This document shows positions 16,519 to 25,681 of a DNA stretch of 64,000 bases, one piece after another; positions within the stretch are counted from its first letter, which is position 1; every line of letters begins with the position of its first letter. Origin of the DNA: Azomonas tarimensis. GTDB lineage: Bacteria > Pseudomonadota > Gammaproteobacteria > Pseudomonadales > Pseudomonadaceae. The position numbers and the translations under genes were made by a program. The stretch lies in contig NZ_JBHRXZ010000006.1 of the NCBI RefSeq assembly GCF_042648805.1, positions 50,307 to 114,306 on the forward strand. The letters are read 5' to 3'. The notes beneath the pieces were generated by a model. That model was not told the DNA's origin. It was given only the letters and a program-made list of their open reading frames with translations, and searched no databases.

Positions 16519-17970
16519 CTATGGGATTGTGACGTTTCCTTCTTTCCCCGCTTCCCGGTACCGGGCCTCCAGTACCTCGGCTAGGCGCTGCTTGGCTTGG
16601 GCTTCGCCGTGGATGAGGCGGATTTCCATTGGCCATTCCTTCATCCGACTTACGAAACCGACCAGATCAGCCTGGTCGGCGTGGGCCGAATAGCCGCCTA
16701 CGCTTTCGATACCAGCTCGTATGTCGATACGTTGGCCCTCCAGATCGACAAATCCGCCTTCTGGCCCGTGCGTCTGGATGTCTCGTCCCGGAGTGCCCTT
16801 GCCTTGGTAGCCGACAAACACGACATGATGTCGAGGATCGCCAAGCATGGCCTTAAGGTAGTTAACGATTCGCCCACCAGAGCACATGCCATTGCCTGCG
16901 AGGACAATGGCGGGCCGTGGGGTCTTGGCGAGGTGACCAACGATGCGCATATGCTCGTCATGACTGTCGACAGTGATGAGCTGCTTGAAGGACAGCGGCT
17001 TGCGCCCTTCCTCCAGGCGGTGCCGGGCGTCTTCATCCCAAAAGCCTTGAAGCTCCTTGTAGGTTCTGGTGAAGCGGCCGGCAAGGGGCGAGTCGAGAAT
17101 GATCGGGATCTGCGGCCAGTCGATATCGGGAGCGCCATCCTCATTGCGGGTCGCAGGTTCTTGAGCAGTGCCCGAGGCGTCTGCCGACTCGCTTTTTTCG
17201 TGAAGGATCTCCTCCAGCTCATACAGCAGCTCTTGCGTTCGACCAATGCTGAACGACGGAACAAGCACCGTGCCCTGGTCCGCGAGCGCACGTTCGATAG
17301 CCGCCTGCAAACGCTCACGGCGGTGCGCACGGTCCTCGTGACGGCGATCTCCGTAGGTGCTTTCGAGGACCAGCAGGTCCGCGCGCTCGGGCGGAACGAG
17401 GTCAGGCAGGATCGGCGAATGGGGTGCTCCCAGGTCGCCACTGAACACGACGCGCTCGCTGCCCGACTCGGCGCTCAGGTCCAGCTCGACATATGCCGAA
17501 CCCAGCACATGCCCGGCCGGCTGCAGGCGAACCTTCCACTCGACCGTATCGGTTTCGTGCAGGGTGAACCAATTGCGATAGGGCAATGCAATGATGCGTT
17601 GTTCCACGACCTTGAGGTAGCGCTCCAGTTGCGACTGATCGCGGCTGATCGACAGGCGAAACGCGTCCTCAAGCACGATCGGCAGCAGACGGGCCGAGGG
17701 CTCGCTGCACAGGATCGGCCCTTCGAAGCCCGCCGCGAGCAGGTTTGGAATACGTCCGACATGGTCGATATGGACATGAGTCACGATCAGGGCCTTGATG
17801 CCTTCGATCGAAAAGTCCAGAGCCAGCTCGTCGTCGGCATGCCCTTCGTCTCCACCCTGAAACTGGCCGCAGTCGATAAGAAGACTGTGGGTATCGTCCA
17901 TCCAAAGCTGGTGACATGAGCCGGTGACGCCTTCGCGAGCGCCATGGTGTACAAGTTTTGGATGTTTCAT
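16519..17970 (-). CDS. MBL-fold beta-CASP hydrolase, putative RNA-processing exonuclease
   Basis: A 483-residue metallo-beta-lactamase/beta-CASP protein of the COG1236 type, related to archaeal and eukaryotic 3'-end processing nucleases and to bacterial RNase J-like enzymes. Zinc ligands are visible as H65-x-H67-x-D69-H70, H154 (PAGHVLGSA) and D179 (FSGDLG). The beta-CASP domain follows, with FSIGRTQELLYELEEIL, LDSPLA and the GNGMCSGGRI region, and the C-terminus has the RMMBL pattern VGGYSAHADQ and LIHGE. A poorly conserved Ala/Glu-rich insertion lies near residues 285-305. The ATG at 17970 with AAGGACACCTG upstream is the best start. It is flanked by integrase/IS debris and a stress-type dehydrogenase, suggesting a laterally acquired gene. 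RNA or DNA substrate is unknown. Confidence 0.85.
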   Translation of the reverse strand: MKHPKLVHHGAREGVTGSCHQLWMDDTHSLLIDCGQFQGGDEGHADDELALDFSIEGIKALIVTHVHIDHVGRIPNLLAAGFEGPILCSEPSARLLPIVLEDAFRLSISRDQSQLERYLKVVEQRIIALPYRNWFTLHETDTVEWKVRLQPAGHVLGSAYVELDLSAESGSERVVFSGDLGAPHSPILPDLVPPERADLLVLESTYGDRRHEDRAHRRERLQAAIERALADQGTVLVPSFSIGRTQELLYELEEILHEKSESADASGTAQEPATRNEDGAPDIDWPQIPIILDSPLAGRFTRTYKELQGFWDEDARHRLEEGRKPLSFKQLITVDSHDEHMRIVGHLAKTPRPAIVLAGNGMCSGGRIVNYLKAMLGDPRHHVVFVGYQGKGTPGRDIQTHGPEGGFVDLEGQRIDIRAGIESVGGYSAHADQADLVGFVSRMKEWPMEIRLIHGEAQAKQRLAEVLEARYREAGKEGNVTIP

Positions 17971-18296
17971 CAGGTGTCCTTGATCGGCACGGTTGCGCTG
18001 GGGGCGTTCAGAGAGGGGCGGAGCTAAATAGCAAAGACTTTTTCTGGTACCGCTTGTGGCAACGTGGCGAACGACATAGTTTCGGCAGGGTTGATAGATG
18101 GCTGCGAGGACGAGGTGCTGGCACCCACGGCGTTTCCCAAGGCGCACCGGCAGCAGTTGCATCACCAACCCGCTGGAACGAAATCCTCAAGGGCAGCAGT
18201 CGTAGCGGCTGGGCAGCCTGCCGCCAAGCGCAGCAGGCCTGCCACTCTTCAACCGTGACGGCGCCTGATTCGAGGCGCACCTCCGGCCTCGCCCTC
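17971..18296. other. 326-bp spacer without recognised gene
   Basis: Between the start of the beta-CASP gene and the end of the dehydrogenase, both leftward, I find no ORF with family resemblance, no RNA gene and no clear terminator. Part of it (around 18010-18060) is less GC-rich than its surroundings and presumably contains the beta-CASP promoter, but no convincing -35/-10 pair is present. Confidence 0.5.
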
Positions 18297-19322
18297 TCAC
18301 GGATGCCCGTTACCGCCTGAAGCGCCGTAAACCTGGCCGGTGGCGTAGCTCGATTCCTGCGAAGCCAACAATACGTAGACCGGCGCCAGTTCGACCGGCT
18401 GCCCCGGCCGCCCCATCGGCGTGTCCTCGCCAAATGTCTGGACACTTTCCTGAGGCTGGCCGCCGCTGGGCTGCAGGGGTGTCCAGAAGGGCCCCGGTGC
18501 CACCACGTTCACGCGGATGCCCTGATCGATCAGTTGCTTGGCCAGTGCCTTGCTGAAGGCGACCATGCCGGCCTTGGTCATGGAATATTCCAAGAGCAAC
18601 GCCGGTGGGTCATAGGTTGTCTGTGACGAGGTGTTGATAATCGAGGCACCTTCGGCCAGATGAGGCAAGGCCGCCTTGGTGATCCAGAACATCGCGTAGA
18701 GGTTGATCTTGCAGGTGTCATCGAACTGCTCGGTACTGATATCGGCGATGGAGCGCGCCCAGCGCTGATAGGCCGCGTTATTGACCAGAATGTCCAGCCC
18801 ACCGAGCTCCCGCACGGCAGTCTCGACCAGCTCGCCGCAGAATGCTTCGTCGCGGATGTCACCCGGGATCGCGACGGCCTTGCGGCCTTCTCGCAGGATC
18901 AGCTCGACGACTTCCTGCGCGTCGGATTCTTCGGCGGGCAGGTAGTTGATTGCCACGTCAGCCCCTTCCCGCGCATAGGCAATGGCTGCGGCCCGCCCTA
19001 TGCCCGAGTCTCCCCCGGTGATCAACGCCTTGCGGCCGATCAGCCTGCCAGCGCCCTTGTAGCTGGTTTCGCCATGATCCGGGCGAGGATTCATCTTGCT
19101 GGCCAGACCCGGCCACTCCTGCGGCTGTGACTCGAAGGGCGGGCGCGGATATTGGCTGGCGGGATGCCGCCTGATGGTCAACGCCCCCCCGCCATCTCCC
19201 GCTGCCGGATCCGCCGTCCGGCTCTGCGCCATCGCCGGCGCTGCGATCGCCGCGGCGAGACCGGTAGCCATGCCGCCGACCAGCTGTCGACGAGAAGGGT
19301 TGAAAGATTCGTCTGCTGCCAT
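18297..19322 (-). CDS. Tat-exported SDR-family oxidoreductase
   Basis: A 341-residue classical short-chain dehydrogenase with an N-terminal twin-arginine signal (SRRQLVGG, Arg11-Arg12, then a hydrophobic Ala-rich stretch ending MAQS). The Rossmann motif TGGDSGIG is at residues 102-109, NNAAYQ near 187 and the catalytic YSMTK pair near 245-249. Layout and the ETSYKGAGRLIGRKALITGG stretch resemble YghA-type general-stress dehydrogenases. The Tat signal implies folding with NAD(P) in the cytoplasm before export, which is unusual for an SDR. The start has GGGAGG upstream. Substrate unknown. A separate transcription unit is likely, since 170 bp separate it from the divergent permease gene. Confidence 0.85.
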   Translation of the reverse strand: MAADESFNPSRRQLVGGMATGLAAAIAAPAMAQSRTADPAAGDGGGALTIRRHPASQYPRPPFESQPQEWPGLASKMNPRPDHGETSYKGAGRLIGRKALITGGDSGIGRAAAIAYAREGADVAINYLPAEESDAQEVVELILREGRKAVAIPGDIRDEAFCGELVETAVRELGGLDILVNNAAYQRWARSIADISTEQFDDTCKINLYAMFWITKAALPHLAEGASIINTSSQTTYDPPALLLEYSMTKAGMVAFSKALAKQLIDQGIRVNVVAPGPFWTPLQPSGGQPQESVQTFGEDTPMGRPGQPVELAPVYVLLASQESSYATGQVYGASGGNGHP

Positions 19323-19492
19323 AACGCCTCCCAGGGTTCAAGGACGATGCGCCCCAACCGCTAGACCGTCCGGGCATGGCTGCGATCGGATCGGTGCGCC
19401 GGTTAGCCCGCCCACCTGACGAACGTACGGCGGCCGCCAGCAATGCACCGCTGGGTATATGATGGCGCGCCCTGGACGCTGATCAGACCAAG

Positions 19493-20251
19493 ATGCTGCT
19501 CAACGAAATCGTGCTCCTTACCGTAGGCGGGCTGTTGGCCGGGGCCATGAACGCGCTGGCGGGCGGTGGAACCTTCTTTTCGTTCCCGGCGCTGCTCACC
19601 CTTGGCCTGCCCCCGGTCACCGCCAACGCGACCAATGCGGTCGCCCTGTGGCCTGCCAGCCTTGCGGGTGCCTGGGCGGCTCGTGCCAGCTTGCGGCCGC
19701 TGGGTCCTTATTTGCTGCCCTTGCTGGCGGCCGGCCTGGCCGGTGGAATGCTCGGGGGCTTGCTACTGCTGGCCGGAGGTGACGAGGCCTTTCGCCGTCT
19801 TGTCCCGTGGCTCCTGCTGATCGCAACGCTGCTGTTTGCCGCCAGCCCCTGGCTGAGCCGCCTGGTCGCGGCACGCTGTGCCAGCGCCGGGCACCCGCCG
19901 CATTCGCCCTACTCGCTGACGGCCCACGGCCTGGTGTCGATCTACGGCGGCTATTTTGGCGCCGGCATGGGCATTCTTCAGCTCGCCGCCTTTTCCATCG
20001 AAGGGCATCCCTATGCCCGCGCCAACGCGCTGAAGAACCTGATTTCGGCTGCCATCTACAGCGTCGCCACCGTAACCTTCATTGTCGCGGGCCGGGTCAG
20101 CTGGCTGGAGCTGCTGGTCCTGCTGGTCGGCGCCACCCTCGGCGGCTACCTGGGCGGTGCCCTGAGCCAAAAGCTGCCGGCCCGCTGGTTGCGTGCGTTC
20201 GTGATCCTGATCGGCAGTCTGATGACGATCCACTACTTCGGCCAGCCCTGA
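19493..20251 (+). CDS. TSUP (TauE/SafE) family permease
   Basis: An inner-membrane protein of 252 residues with about eight hydrophobic segments and the repeated TSUP signatures GGGTFFSFPALLTLGLPPVT-type near residue 25 and GGYFGAGMGILQLAAF near 155. The family moves sulfite, sulfonates or other organic anions, usually by proton coupling. The substrate cannot be told from sequence. It lies just upstream of xseB on the same strand with an 83-bp gap. Confidence 0.88.
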   Translation: MLLNEIVLLTVGGLLAGAMNALAGGGTFFSFPALLTLGLPPVTANATNAVALWPASLAGAWAARASLRPLGPYLLPLLAAGLAGGMLGGLLLLAGGDEAFRRLVPWLLLIATLLFAASPWLSRLVAARCASAGHPPHSPYSLTAHGLVSIYGGYFGAGMGILQLAAFSIEGHPYARANALKNLISAAIYSVATVTFIVAGRVSWLELLVLLVGATLGGYLGGALSQKLPARWLRAFVILIGSLMTIHYFGQP

Positions 20252-20334
20252 GGTTGCCTGCCCTTTTGCTTCCCCCGTCACGCTCTGCTAGTGTCGCGCC
20301 CGATTTCGCAAGCATCCATCGAAGGCTGACGACC

Positions 20335-20571
20335 ATGGCCCGCAAGAAAGCCGCTCCTGATTTCGAACAATCGCTCACCGACCTGCAGCAGCTGGTCGAG
20401 CGCCTGGAAAGCGGTGAACTATCGCTGGAGGACTCGCTGGCCTGTTTCGAACAGGGTATTCGCCTGACTCGCGAATGCCAGGCTTCGCTCAGTCAGGCCG
20501 AGCAGAAGGTGCGTATCCTGCTCGAGCGCGACGGCGAGCTGCAGGACGCTCCGTTCGAGCCGCCAGCATGA
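20335..20571 (+). CDS. xseB: exodeoxyribonuclease VII small subunit
   Basis: XseB is the small helical subunit of exonuclease VII, which degrades single-stranded DNA to oligonucleotides. The protein has 78 residues (family about 80) with the diagnostic FEQSLTDLQQLVERLESGEL and LEDSLACFEQGIRL stretches. Its stop overlaps the ispA start as ATGA. The xseB-ispA-dxs order is standard in proteobacteria. Confidence 0.95.
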   Translation: MARKKAAPDFEQSLTDLQQLVERLESGELSLEDSLACFEQGIRLTRECQASLSQAEQKVRILLERDGELQDAPFEPPA

Positions 20572-21455
20572 TCGGCGACTACCAGAAGCGCTGTCAGGTG
20601 CGGGTCGATGCCTGCCTCGAGCAACTGCTCATCGCACCGCATGCGGCGCTCGACCGCATCTACACCGCCATGCGCTACAGCGTGATCAACGGCGGCAAGC
20701 GGGTACGGCCGCTGCTGGTCTACGCCGCCAGTGAAGCCCTGGCAGGCAATCCCGGCGACGCGGACGGCGCGGCATGCGCCGTCGAGCTGATCCACGCCTA
20801 CTCGCTGGTGCATGACGACCTGCCGGCCATGGACGACGATGACCTTCGACGTGGCCAGCCCACCACCCACCGGGCCTTCGATGAGGCTTGCGCGATCCTT
20901 GCCGGGGACGGCCTACAGAGCCTCGCCTTCCAGATCCTGACCAGTGCCCGGCACAACCCAGCCGATCCGGCCTTGCGCCTGACGATGGTCGGGGTACTGG
21001 CGCAAGCGGCCGGACCAGCAGGCATGGTGGGTGGCCAGGCAATCGACCTTGGCGCCGTGGGCCACAAGCTCGACCGCGAGGCGCTGGAGCAGATGCACAG
21101 ACACAAGACCGGCGCCCTGATCGAGGCCAGCGTGAGCCTCGGCGCGCTATCCAGCGGCCGCGCCGGCAGTGACGAACTGGCTTCGCTGCGGGGCTATGCC
21201 CGAGCCGTTGGCCTGGCATTCCAGGTACAGGACGACATCCTCGACGTGGAAAGCGACACTGCCACCCTGGGCAAGAATCAGGGGGCCGATATCGCGCGCG
21301 ACAAACCCACCTACCCTGCACTGCTGGGGCTGGACGAGGCCAAACGCTACGCCCTGGAACTGCAGGAGCAGGCACAGGATGCCGTGGCCGGCTTCGGCAC
21401 TCGCGCCGACCCGCTGCGTGCGCTGGCGCGCTATATCATCGAGCGCAGACACTGA
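20568..21455 (+). CDS. ispA: (2E,6E)-farnesyl diphosphate synthase
   Basis: IspA condenses DMAPP with two IPP to give farnesyl diphosphate, precursor of undecaprenyl carrier, ubiquinone tail and heme O. The 295-residue protein has the first Asp-rich motif DDLPAMDDDD near residue 84 with the following RRGQPTTH, and the second motif DDILD near 224. The ATG overlaps the xseB stop. dxs follows after 123 bp, placing precursor supply and use together. Confidence 0.96.
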   Translation: MIGDYQKRCQVRVDACLEQLLIAPHAALDRIYTAMRYSVINGGKRVRPLLVYAASEALAGNPGDADGAACAVELIHAYSLVHDDLPAMDDDDLRRGQPTTHRAFDEACAILAGDGLQSLAFQILTSARHNPADPALRLTMVGVLAQAAGPAGMVGGQAIDLGAVGHKLDREALEQMHRHKTGALIEASVSLGALSSGRAGSDELASLRGYARAVGLAFQVQDDILDVESDTATLGKNQGADIARDKPTYPALLGLDEAKRYALELQEQAQDAVAGFGTRADPLRALARYIIERRH

Positions 21456-21578
21456 TCCCTTCGGCAATTCTGCTGTCCAAGTGCCATGGATGCTTTCGCC
21501 CGTCAGCCAAGCAAATTTCGTGCGGCTGTAGCCATCGGGTAAAATGCCGACTCACTCGCCTAGAATAACGATTCGCTC

Positions 21579-23477
21579 ATGCCCAAGACGTTTCATGAGA
21601 TGCCCCGCCTTCGTCCCGCCACCCCCCTTCTTGATCGGGCAGCCACGCCCGAGCAGTTGCGCCAGCTGGGCGAGTCGGAGCTGGACGCCCTTGCCGACGA
21701 GCTGCGCCAGGAGTTGCTCTATTGCGTAGGCCAGAGTGGCGGGCATTTCGGTGCCGGTCTCGGCGTAGTCGAGTTGACCATCGCGCTGCACTACGTCTTC
21801 GACACGCCACGTGATCGGCTGGTGTGGGACGTCGGTCACCAGGCCTACCCGCACAAGATCCTCACCGGCCGCCGCGAGCGAATGGCCACGCTGCGCCAGA
21901 AGGACGGCCTCGCGGCCTTCCCGCGGCGCTCGGAAAGCCCCTACGACACCTTCGGTGTCGGCCACTCCAGCACCTCCATCAGCGCGGCGCTCGGCATGGC
22001 CATCGCCGCCCGGATGCAGGGTGAAAAGCGCAAGGCCATCGCCGTCATCGGTGACGGCGCGCTGACCGCCGGGATGGCCTTCGAAGCGCTCAACCATGCG
22101 CCCGACGTCGGTGCCGACATGCTCGTCATTCTCAACGACAACGACATGTCCATCTCGCACAACGTCGGCGGGATGTCCAATTACCTGGCAAAGATTCTCT
22201 CCAGCCGAACCTATTCGAGCGTGCGCAACGGCGGCAAGAAGATCCTGTCGCGCCTGCCCGGCGCCTGGGAAATCGCCCGCCGCACCGAGGAATATGCCAA
22301 GGGCATGCTGGTGCCCGGGACCTTCTTCGAGGAGCTGGGCTGGAACTACATCGGCCCCATCGACGGACATGACCTCCCTACCCTGGTGTCCACCTTGCGA
22401 AACATGCGTGACCTGCCCGGTCCGCAGTTCCTGCATGTGGTGACCAAGAAGGGCAAGGGCTTCGCTCCGGCGGAGGCCGACCCGATCAGCTATCACGCCA
22501 TCACCAAACTCGAGACCGATGCACCGCGCTACCCCAAACCGGTGTCGGGCCCGAAGTACTCCAGCGTGTTCGGCCAATGGCTGTGTGACATGGCTGCCGC
22601 GGACCCGCGCCTGACCGGCATCACTCCGGCGATGAAGGAAGGCTCTGATCTGGTGGCCTTCAGCGCGCGCTTTCCGGACCGCTACTTCGATGTCGCCATC
22701 GCCGAGCAACACGCCGTCACCCTGGCGGCCGGCATGGCCTGTGAAGGGGCGAAGCCGGTGGTGGCGATCTACTCGACCTTTCTGCAGCGCGCCTACGACC
22801 AGTTGGTCCACGATGTCGCCGTGCAAAACCTCGATGTACTGTTCGCCATCGACCGCGCCGGCCTGGTCGGCGAGGACGGCCCGACCCACGCTGGCAGCTT
22901 CGACCTGAGCTACCTGCGCTGCATCCCCGGCATGCTGGTGATGACACCAAGCGACGAGAACGAGCTGCGCCGCCTGCTCACCACCGGCTATCTGCATGCC
23001 GGTCCGGCAGCGGTCCGCTATCCCCGTGGCACCGGCCCGAATGCCTGCATCGAACCTGCCCTGACGCCGGTAGAGATCGGCAAGGGCATTATCCGCCGGC
23101 ACGGCAAGGGCGTTGCCCTTCTGGTATTCGGCGTGCAGCTCGGCGAAGCGCTGGCAGTGGCCGAACGGCTGGACGCGACCGTGGCCGACATGCGTTTCGT
23201 CAAACCACTGGACGAAACCCTGGTGCGCGAACTGGCCGAGCATCATCAGCTGCTCGTCAGCATCGAAGAGAACAGCATCATGGGTGGGGCCGGCAGCGCG
23301 GTGGCGGAGTACCTGAATACACAAGGCGTCCTGAAGCCCCTGCTGCAACTTGGCCTGCCCGATTACTTCGTGGAGCATGCCAAACCCGGCGAGATGCTCG
23401 CCGAATGCGGCCTGGACGCGGAGGGAATCGAAGCGGCGATACGTGCTCGCCTGGCCACGCTGGATATGGACGGCTAA
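21579..23477 (+). CDS. dxs: 1-deoxy-D-xylulose-5-phosphate synthase
   Basis: Dxs makes DXP from pyruvate and glyceraldehyde 3-phosphate, the entry step of the MEP pathway, using thiamine diphosphate. The 632-residue protein has VWDVGHQAYPHKILTGR, the TPP-binding GDGALTAGMAFEALNHA with LNDNDMSIS, and the transketolase-type pyrimidine domain IAEQHAVTLAAGMA and DRAGLVGEDGPTH. Length is typical. It is the last gene of the xseB-ispA-dxs cluster and converges on the btuF-like gene with a 55-bp gap. Confidence 0.97.
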   Translation: MPKTFHEMPRLRPATPLLDRAATPEQLRQLGESELDALADELRQELLYCVGQSGGHFGAGLGVVELTIALHYVFDTPRDRLVWDVGHQAYPHKILTGRRERMATLRQKDGLAAFPRRSESPYDTFGVGHSSTSISAALGMAIAARMQGEKRKAIAVIGDGALTAGMAFEALNHAPDVGADMLVILNDNDMSISHNVGGMSNYLAKILSSRTYSSVRNGGKKILSRLPGAWEIARRTEEYAKGMLVPGTFFEELGWNYIGPIDGHDLPTLVSTLRNMRDLPGPQFLHVVTKKGKGFAPAEADPISYHAITKLETDAPRYPKPVSGPKYSSVFGQWLCDMAAADPRLTGITPAMKEGSDLVAFSARFPDRYFDVAIAEQHAVTLAAGMACEGAKPVVAIYSTFLQRAYDQLVHDVAVQNLDVLFAIDRAGLVGEDGPTHAGSFDLSYLRCIPGMLVMTPSDENELRRLLTTGYLHAGPAAVRYPRGTGPNACIEPALTPVEIGKGIIRRHGKGVALLVFGVQLGEALAVAERLDATVADMRFVKPLDETLVRELAEHHQLLVSIEENSIMGGAGSAVAEYLNTQGVLKPLLQLGLPDYFVEHAKPGEMLAECGLDAEGIEAAIRARLATLDMDG

Positions 23478-23532
23478 TCCCGAGGCGTTGTCCACCTCAG
23501 CGTACGGCGACGCCCCCGGCCGACCGGACGCA

Positions 23533-24330
23533 TCACTCGTCGTGCAGCAGCTGGCACAGGCGTTCGGTGGCGCCGAGCATCTGCAGGCTGGGTCGCTCGA
23601 GGCCACGATCGGGAATGGCGAACACCAGTTCCTGCCGCACCGCCTTCAGCTGAGGCCAGGCGCTCCAGCCCGGCACCAGCGACGGATCGCTGGCCAGGAT
23701 CACGTCAGGATCACGGGCCAGTACAGCCTCCAGGCTCACCTGGGGCGCCGCAAGCTGCAGATCGGCAAAGAGATTCACGGCACCGCAGGCGCCCAGGGCG
23801 TCATTGATGACCTGGCGCCCGCCGAGGGTGTAGAGCGGCGCATCCCAGACCTGATAGAACACCCGCAACGGCTCGCCCCCTCGGTAGCGCTCGCGCAGCA
23901 GCGCCAGCCGTCCGCGTACTTCATTCGCCAACGCTGCGCCTGTGGCCTCGCGGCCGATCAGCCGGCCAAGCACCTCGGCCTGATCGGCCAGGTCATCGAG
24001 GGTCCGGGGCCGAGCCTCGTACAAAGGGATGCCAAAGCGCCTGAGCTGCTCGCGCTGCGCCGCGCCAATGCTGTCCGGCCATAGCAGCACCAGGCCCGGC
24101 CGCAACCCGACCAGGCGCTCGATGTTCAGCGAGTGGTGGTTGCCCACCGAGGGCAGGTCGGGCAGCGAGGCAGGTTGCTCACCACCTTCCAGCACGCCGA
24201 CCAGGAGCTCGCCAGCGCCGAGCTCGAGCATCAGCTCGGTCATCGAGGGCGCGAGGCTGACCACGCGGGGTTCGCCATGGGCCAGGCCGCACCACAGCGC
24301 CGCCGCGAAAAGCCAGCCAACGCCTTTCAC
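23533..24330 (-). CDS. BtuF-like periplasmic substrate-binding protein
   Basis: A 265-residue cobalamin/Fe-siderophore type binding protein (class III, helical backbone). A GTG start at 24330 is chosen because it is followed at once by a signal peptide (VKGVGWLFAAALWCGLAHG) and sits 7 bp after the hpt stop; longer frames overlap hpt. Typical stretches are VVSLAPSMTELMLELGAGE near residue 21 and VGNHHSLNIERLVGLRPGLV. Cobalamin is a plausible ligand since queG and eutBC in this window need it, but no BtuCD genes are adjacent. It may share the hpt transcript. Confidence 0.78.
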   Translation of the reverse strand: MKGVGWLFAAALWCGLAHGEPRVVSLAPSMTELMLELGAGELLVGVLEGGEQPASLPDLPSVGNHHSLNIERLVGLRPGLVLLWPDSIGAAQREQLRRFGIPLYEARPRTLDDLADQAEVLGRLIGREATGAALANEVRGRLALLRERYRGGEPLRVFYQVWDAPLYTLGGRQVINDALGACGAVNLFADLQLAAPQVSLEAVLARDPDVILASDPSLVPGWSAWPQLKAVRQELVFAIPDRGLERPSLQMLGATERLCQLLHDE

Positions 24331-24337
24331 CCCTGGC

Positions 24338-24895
24338 TCAGAGCCCGCTGACCGCGTAGATGCCGGGCGCATTGCGCCAGTAGCCCTTGTAGTCCATGCC
24401 GTAGCCGAACACGTAGCGATCCTCGCAGCTGAGCCCGACATAGTCGGCTTTCAGATCAGGCGAAGCCTTGCGCTGGTGATCCTTGTCCACCAGCACCGCG
24501 GTGTACACCGCGGCAGCCCCGGCGTGACGGCAAAATTCAATGATGGCACTGAGGGTATGCCCCTCGTCGAGGATGTCATCGATGATCAGTACATGGCGAT
24601 CGATGAAGGAAACCTCCGGCTTGGCCTTCCAGAACAGCTCGCCGCCGCTGGTCTGGTTGCGGTATCGGGTCGCATGCAGGTAGGACAGCTCCAGCGGGAA
24701 GTGCAGCTTGGTCAGCAGCTTGCCGGAAAAGATCAGGCCGCCGTTCATGACGCAGAAGACCACCGGATTGCGTTCGGCCAGCTCCGCATTGATCTGTCCG
24801 GCCACCGCCTCGATGGCCGCCTCGACTTCTTCCTCGTTGTAGAGGCAGTCGGCTTCGACCATGACTTGGCGGATATGCGCGAGATCAGTAGACAT
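24338..24895 (-). CDS. hpt: hypoxanthine-guanine phosphoribosyltransferase
   Basis: Salvages hypoxanthine and guanine with PRPP to IMP and GMP. The 185-residue protein has the PRPP-binding loop VLIIDDILDEGHTLSA near residue 105 and the base-contacting KADYVGLSCEDRYVFGYGMD near 150. It diverges from upp across 147 bp, so purine and pyrimidine salvage genes share one intergenic control region. The same arrangement exists in other Pseudomonas. Confidence 0.94.
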   Translation of the reverse strand: MSTDLAHIRQVMVEADCLYNEEEVEAAIEAVAGQINAELAERNPVVFCVMNGGLIFSGKLLTKLHFPLELSYLHATRYRNQTSGGELFWKAKPEVSFIDRHVLIIDDILDEGHTLSAIIEFCRHAGAAAVYTAVLVDKDHQRKASPDLKADYVGLSCEDRYVFGYGMDYKGYWRNAPGIYAVSGL

Positions 24896-25042
24896 GATGT
24901 TCTCCGGATGGGGACGCCCAGGCCGGGCGAAAAAAGGTCAGAACATACCGAGGCCCGCAGGTCGCGGCAAGCCTCGCGGTCGCGGGCCTGCTTGCGATCA
25001 TTTAATCTAGCCGGCAATTCGTTCGCCCGCCCGGAGCCCGCC

Positions 25043-25681
25043 ATGCCTGTCCGTGAAATCCGCCACCCCCTGATCCGCCACAAGCTCGGCCTGATGCGCC
25101 GCGCGGACATCAGTACCAAGAATTTCCGGGAACTGGCCCAGGAAGTCGGCTCGATCCTGACCTACGAGGCCACGCGGGACCTGCCGTTGGAAAGCTACAG
25201 CATCGAAGGCTGGTGCGGGCCGGTGGAGGTGGAAAAGATCTCCGGCAAGAAGATCACCGTGGTGCCCATCCTGCGGGCCGGCATCGGCATGCTCGACGGG
25301 GTGCTGAGCCTGATTCCCGGGGCCAAGGTCAGCGCGGTGGGCATCGCCCGCAACGAGGAAACCCTGCAGGCGCACACCTACCTCGAAAAACTCGTTCCGG
25401 GCATCGATCAGCGGCTGGCCCTGATCATCGACCCGATGCTCGCCACCGGTGGCTCCATGGTCGCCACCATCGACATGCTGAAGAAGGCCGGCTGCAAGGA
25501 GATCCGCGCCCTGGTGCTGGTCGCGGCCCCGGAAGGGATCGCCGCAGTGGAACGCGCGCATCCGGATGTGGAGATCCACACCGCCTCCATCGATGAGCGG
25601 CTCGACCACAACGGCTATATCCTGCCTGGCCTGGGTGATGCCGGAGACAAGATCTTCGGCACCAAGCAGAAGGACGTCTGA
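25043..25681 (+). CDS. upp: uracil phosphoribosyltransferase
   Basis: Converts uracil and PRPP to UMP. The ATG at 25043 (MPVREIRHPLIRHKLGLMRR) gives 212 residues, standard for the family. The PRPP loop is LIIDPMLATGGSMVATIDML near residue 130, and the C-terminal GDAGDKIFGTK binds uracil. Its stop codon directly abuts the uraA ATG, so transport and salvage are translated together. Confidence 0.97.
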   Translation: MPVREIRHPLIRHKLGLMRRADISTKNFRELAQEVGSILTYEATRDLPLESYSIEGWCGPVEVEKISGKKITVVPILRAGIGMLDGVLSLIPGAKVSAVGIARNEETLQAHTYLEKLVPGIDQRLALIIDPMLATGGSMVATIDMLKKAGCKEIRALVLVAAPEGIAAVERAHPDVEIHTASIDERLDHNGYILPGLGDAGDKIFGTKQKDV

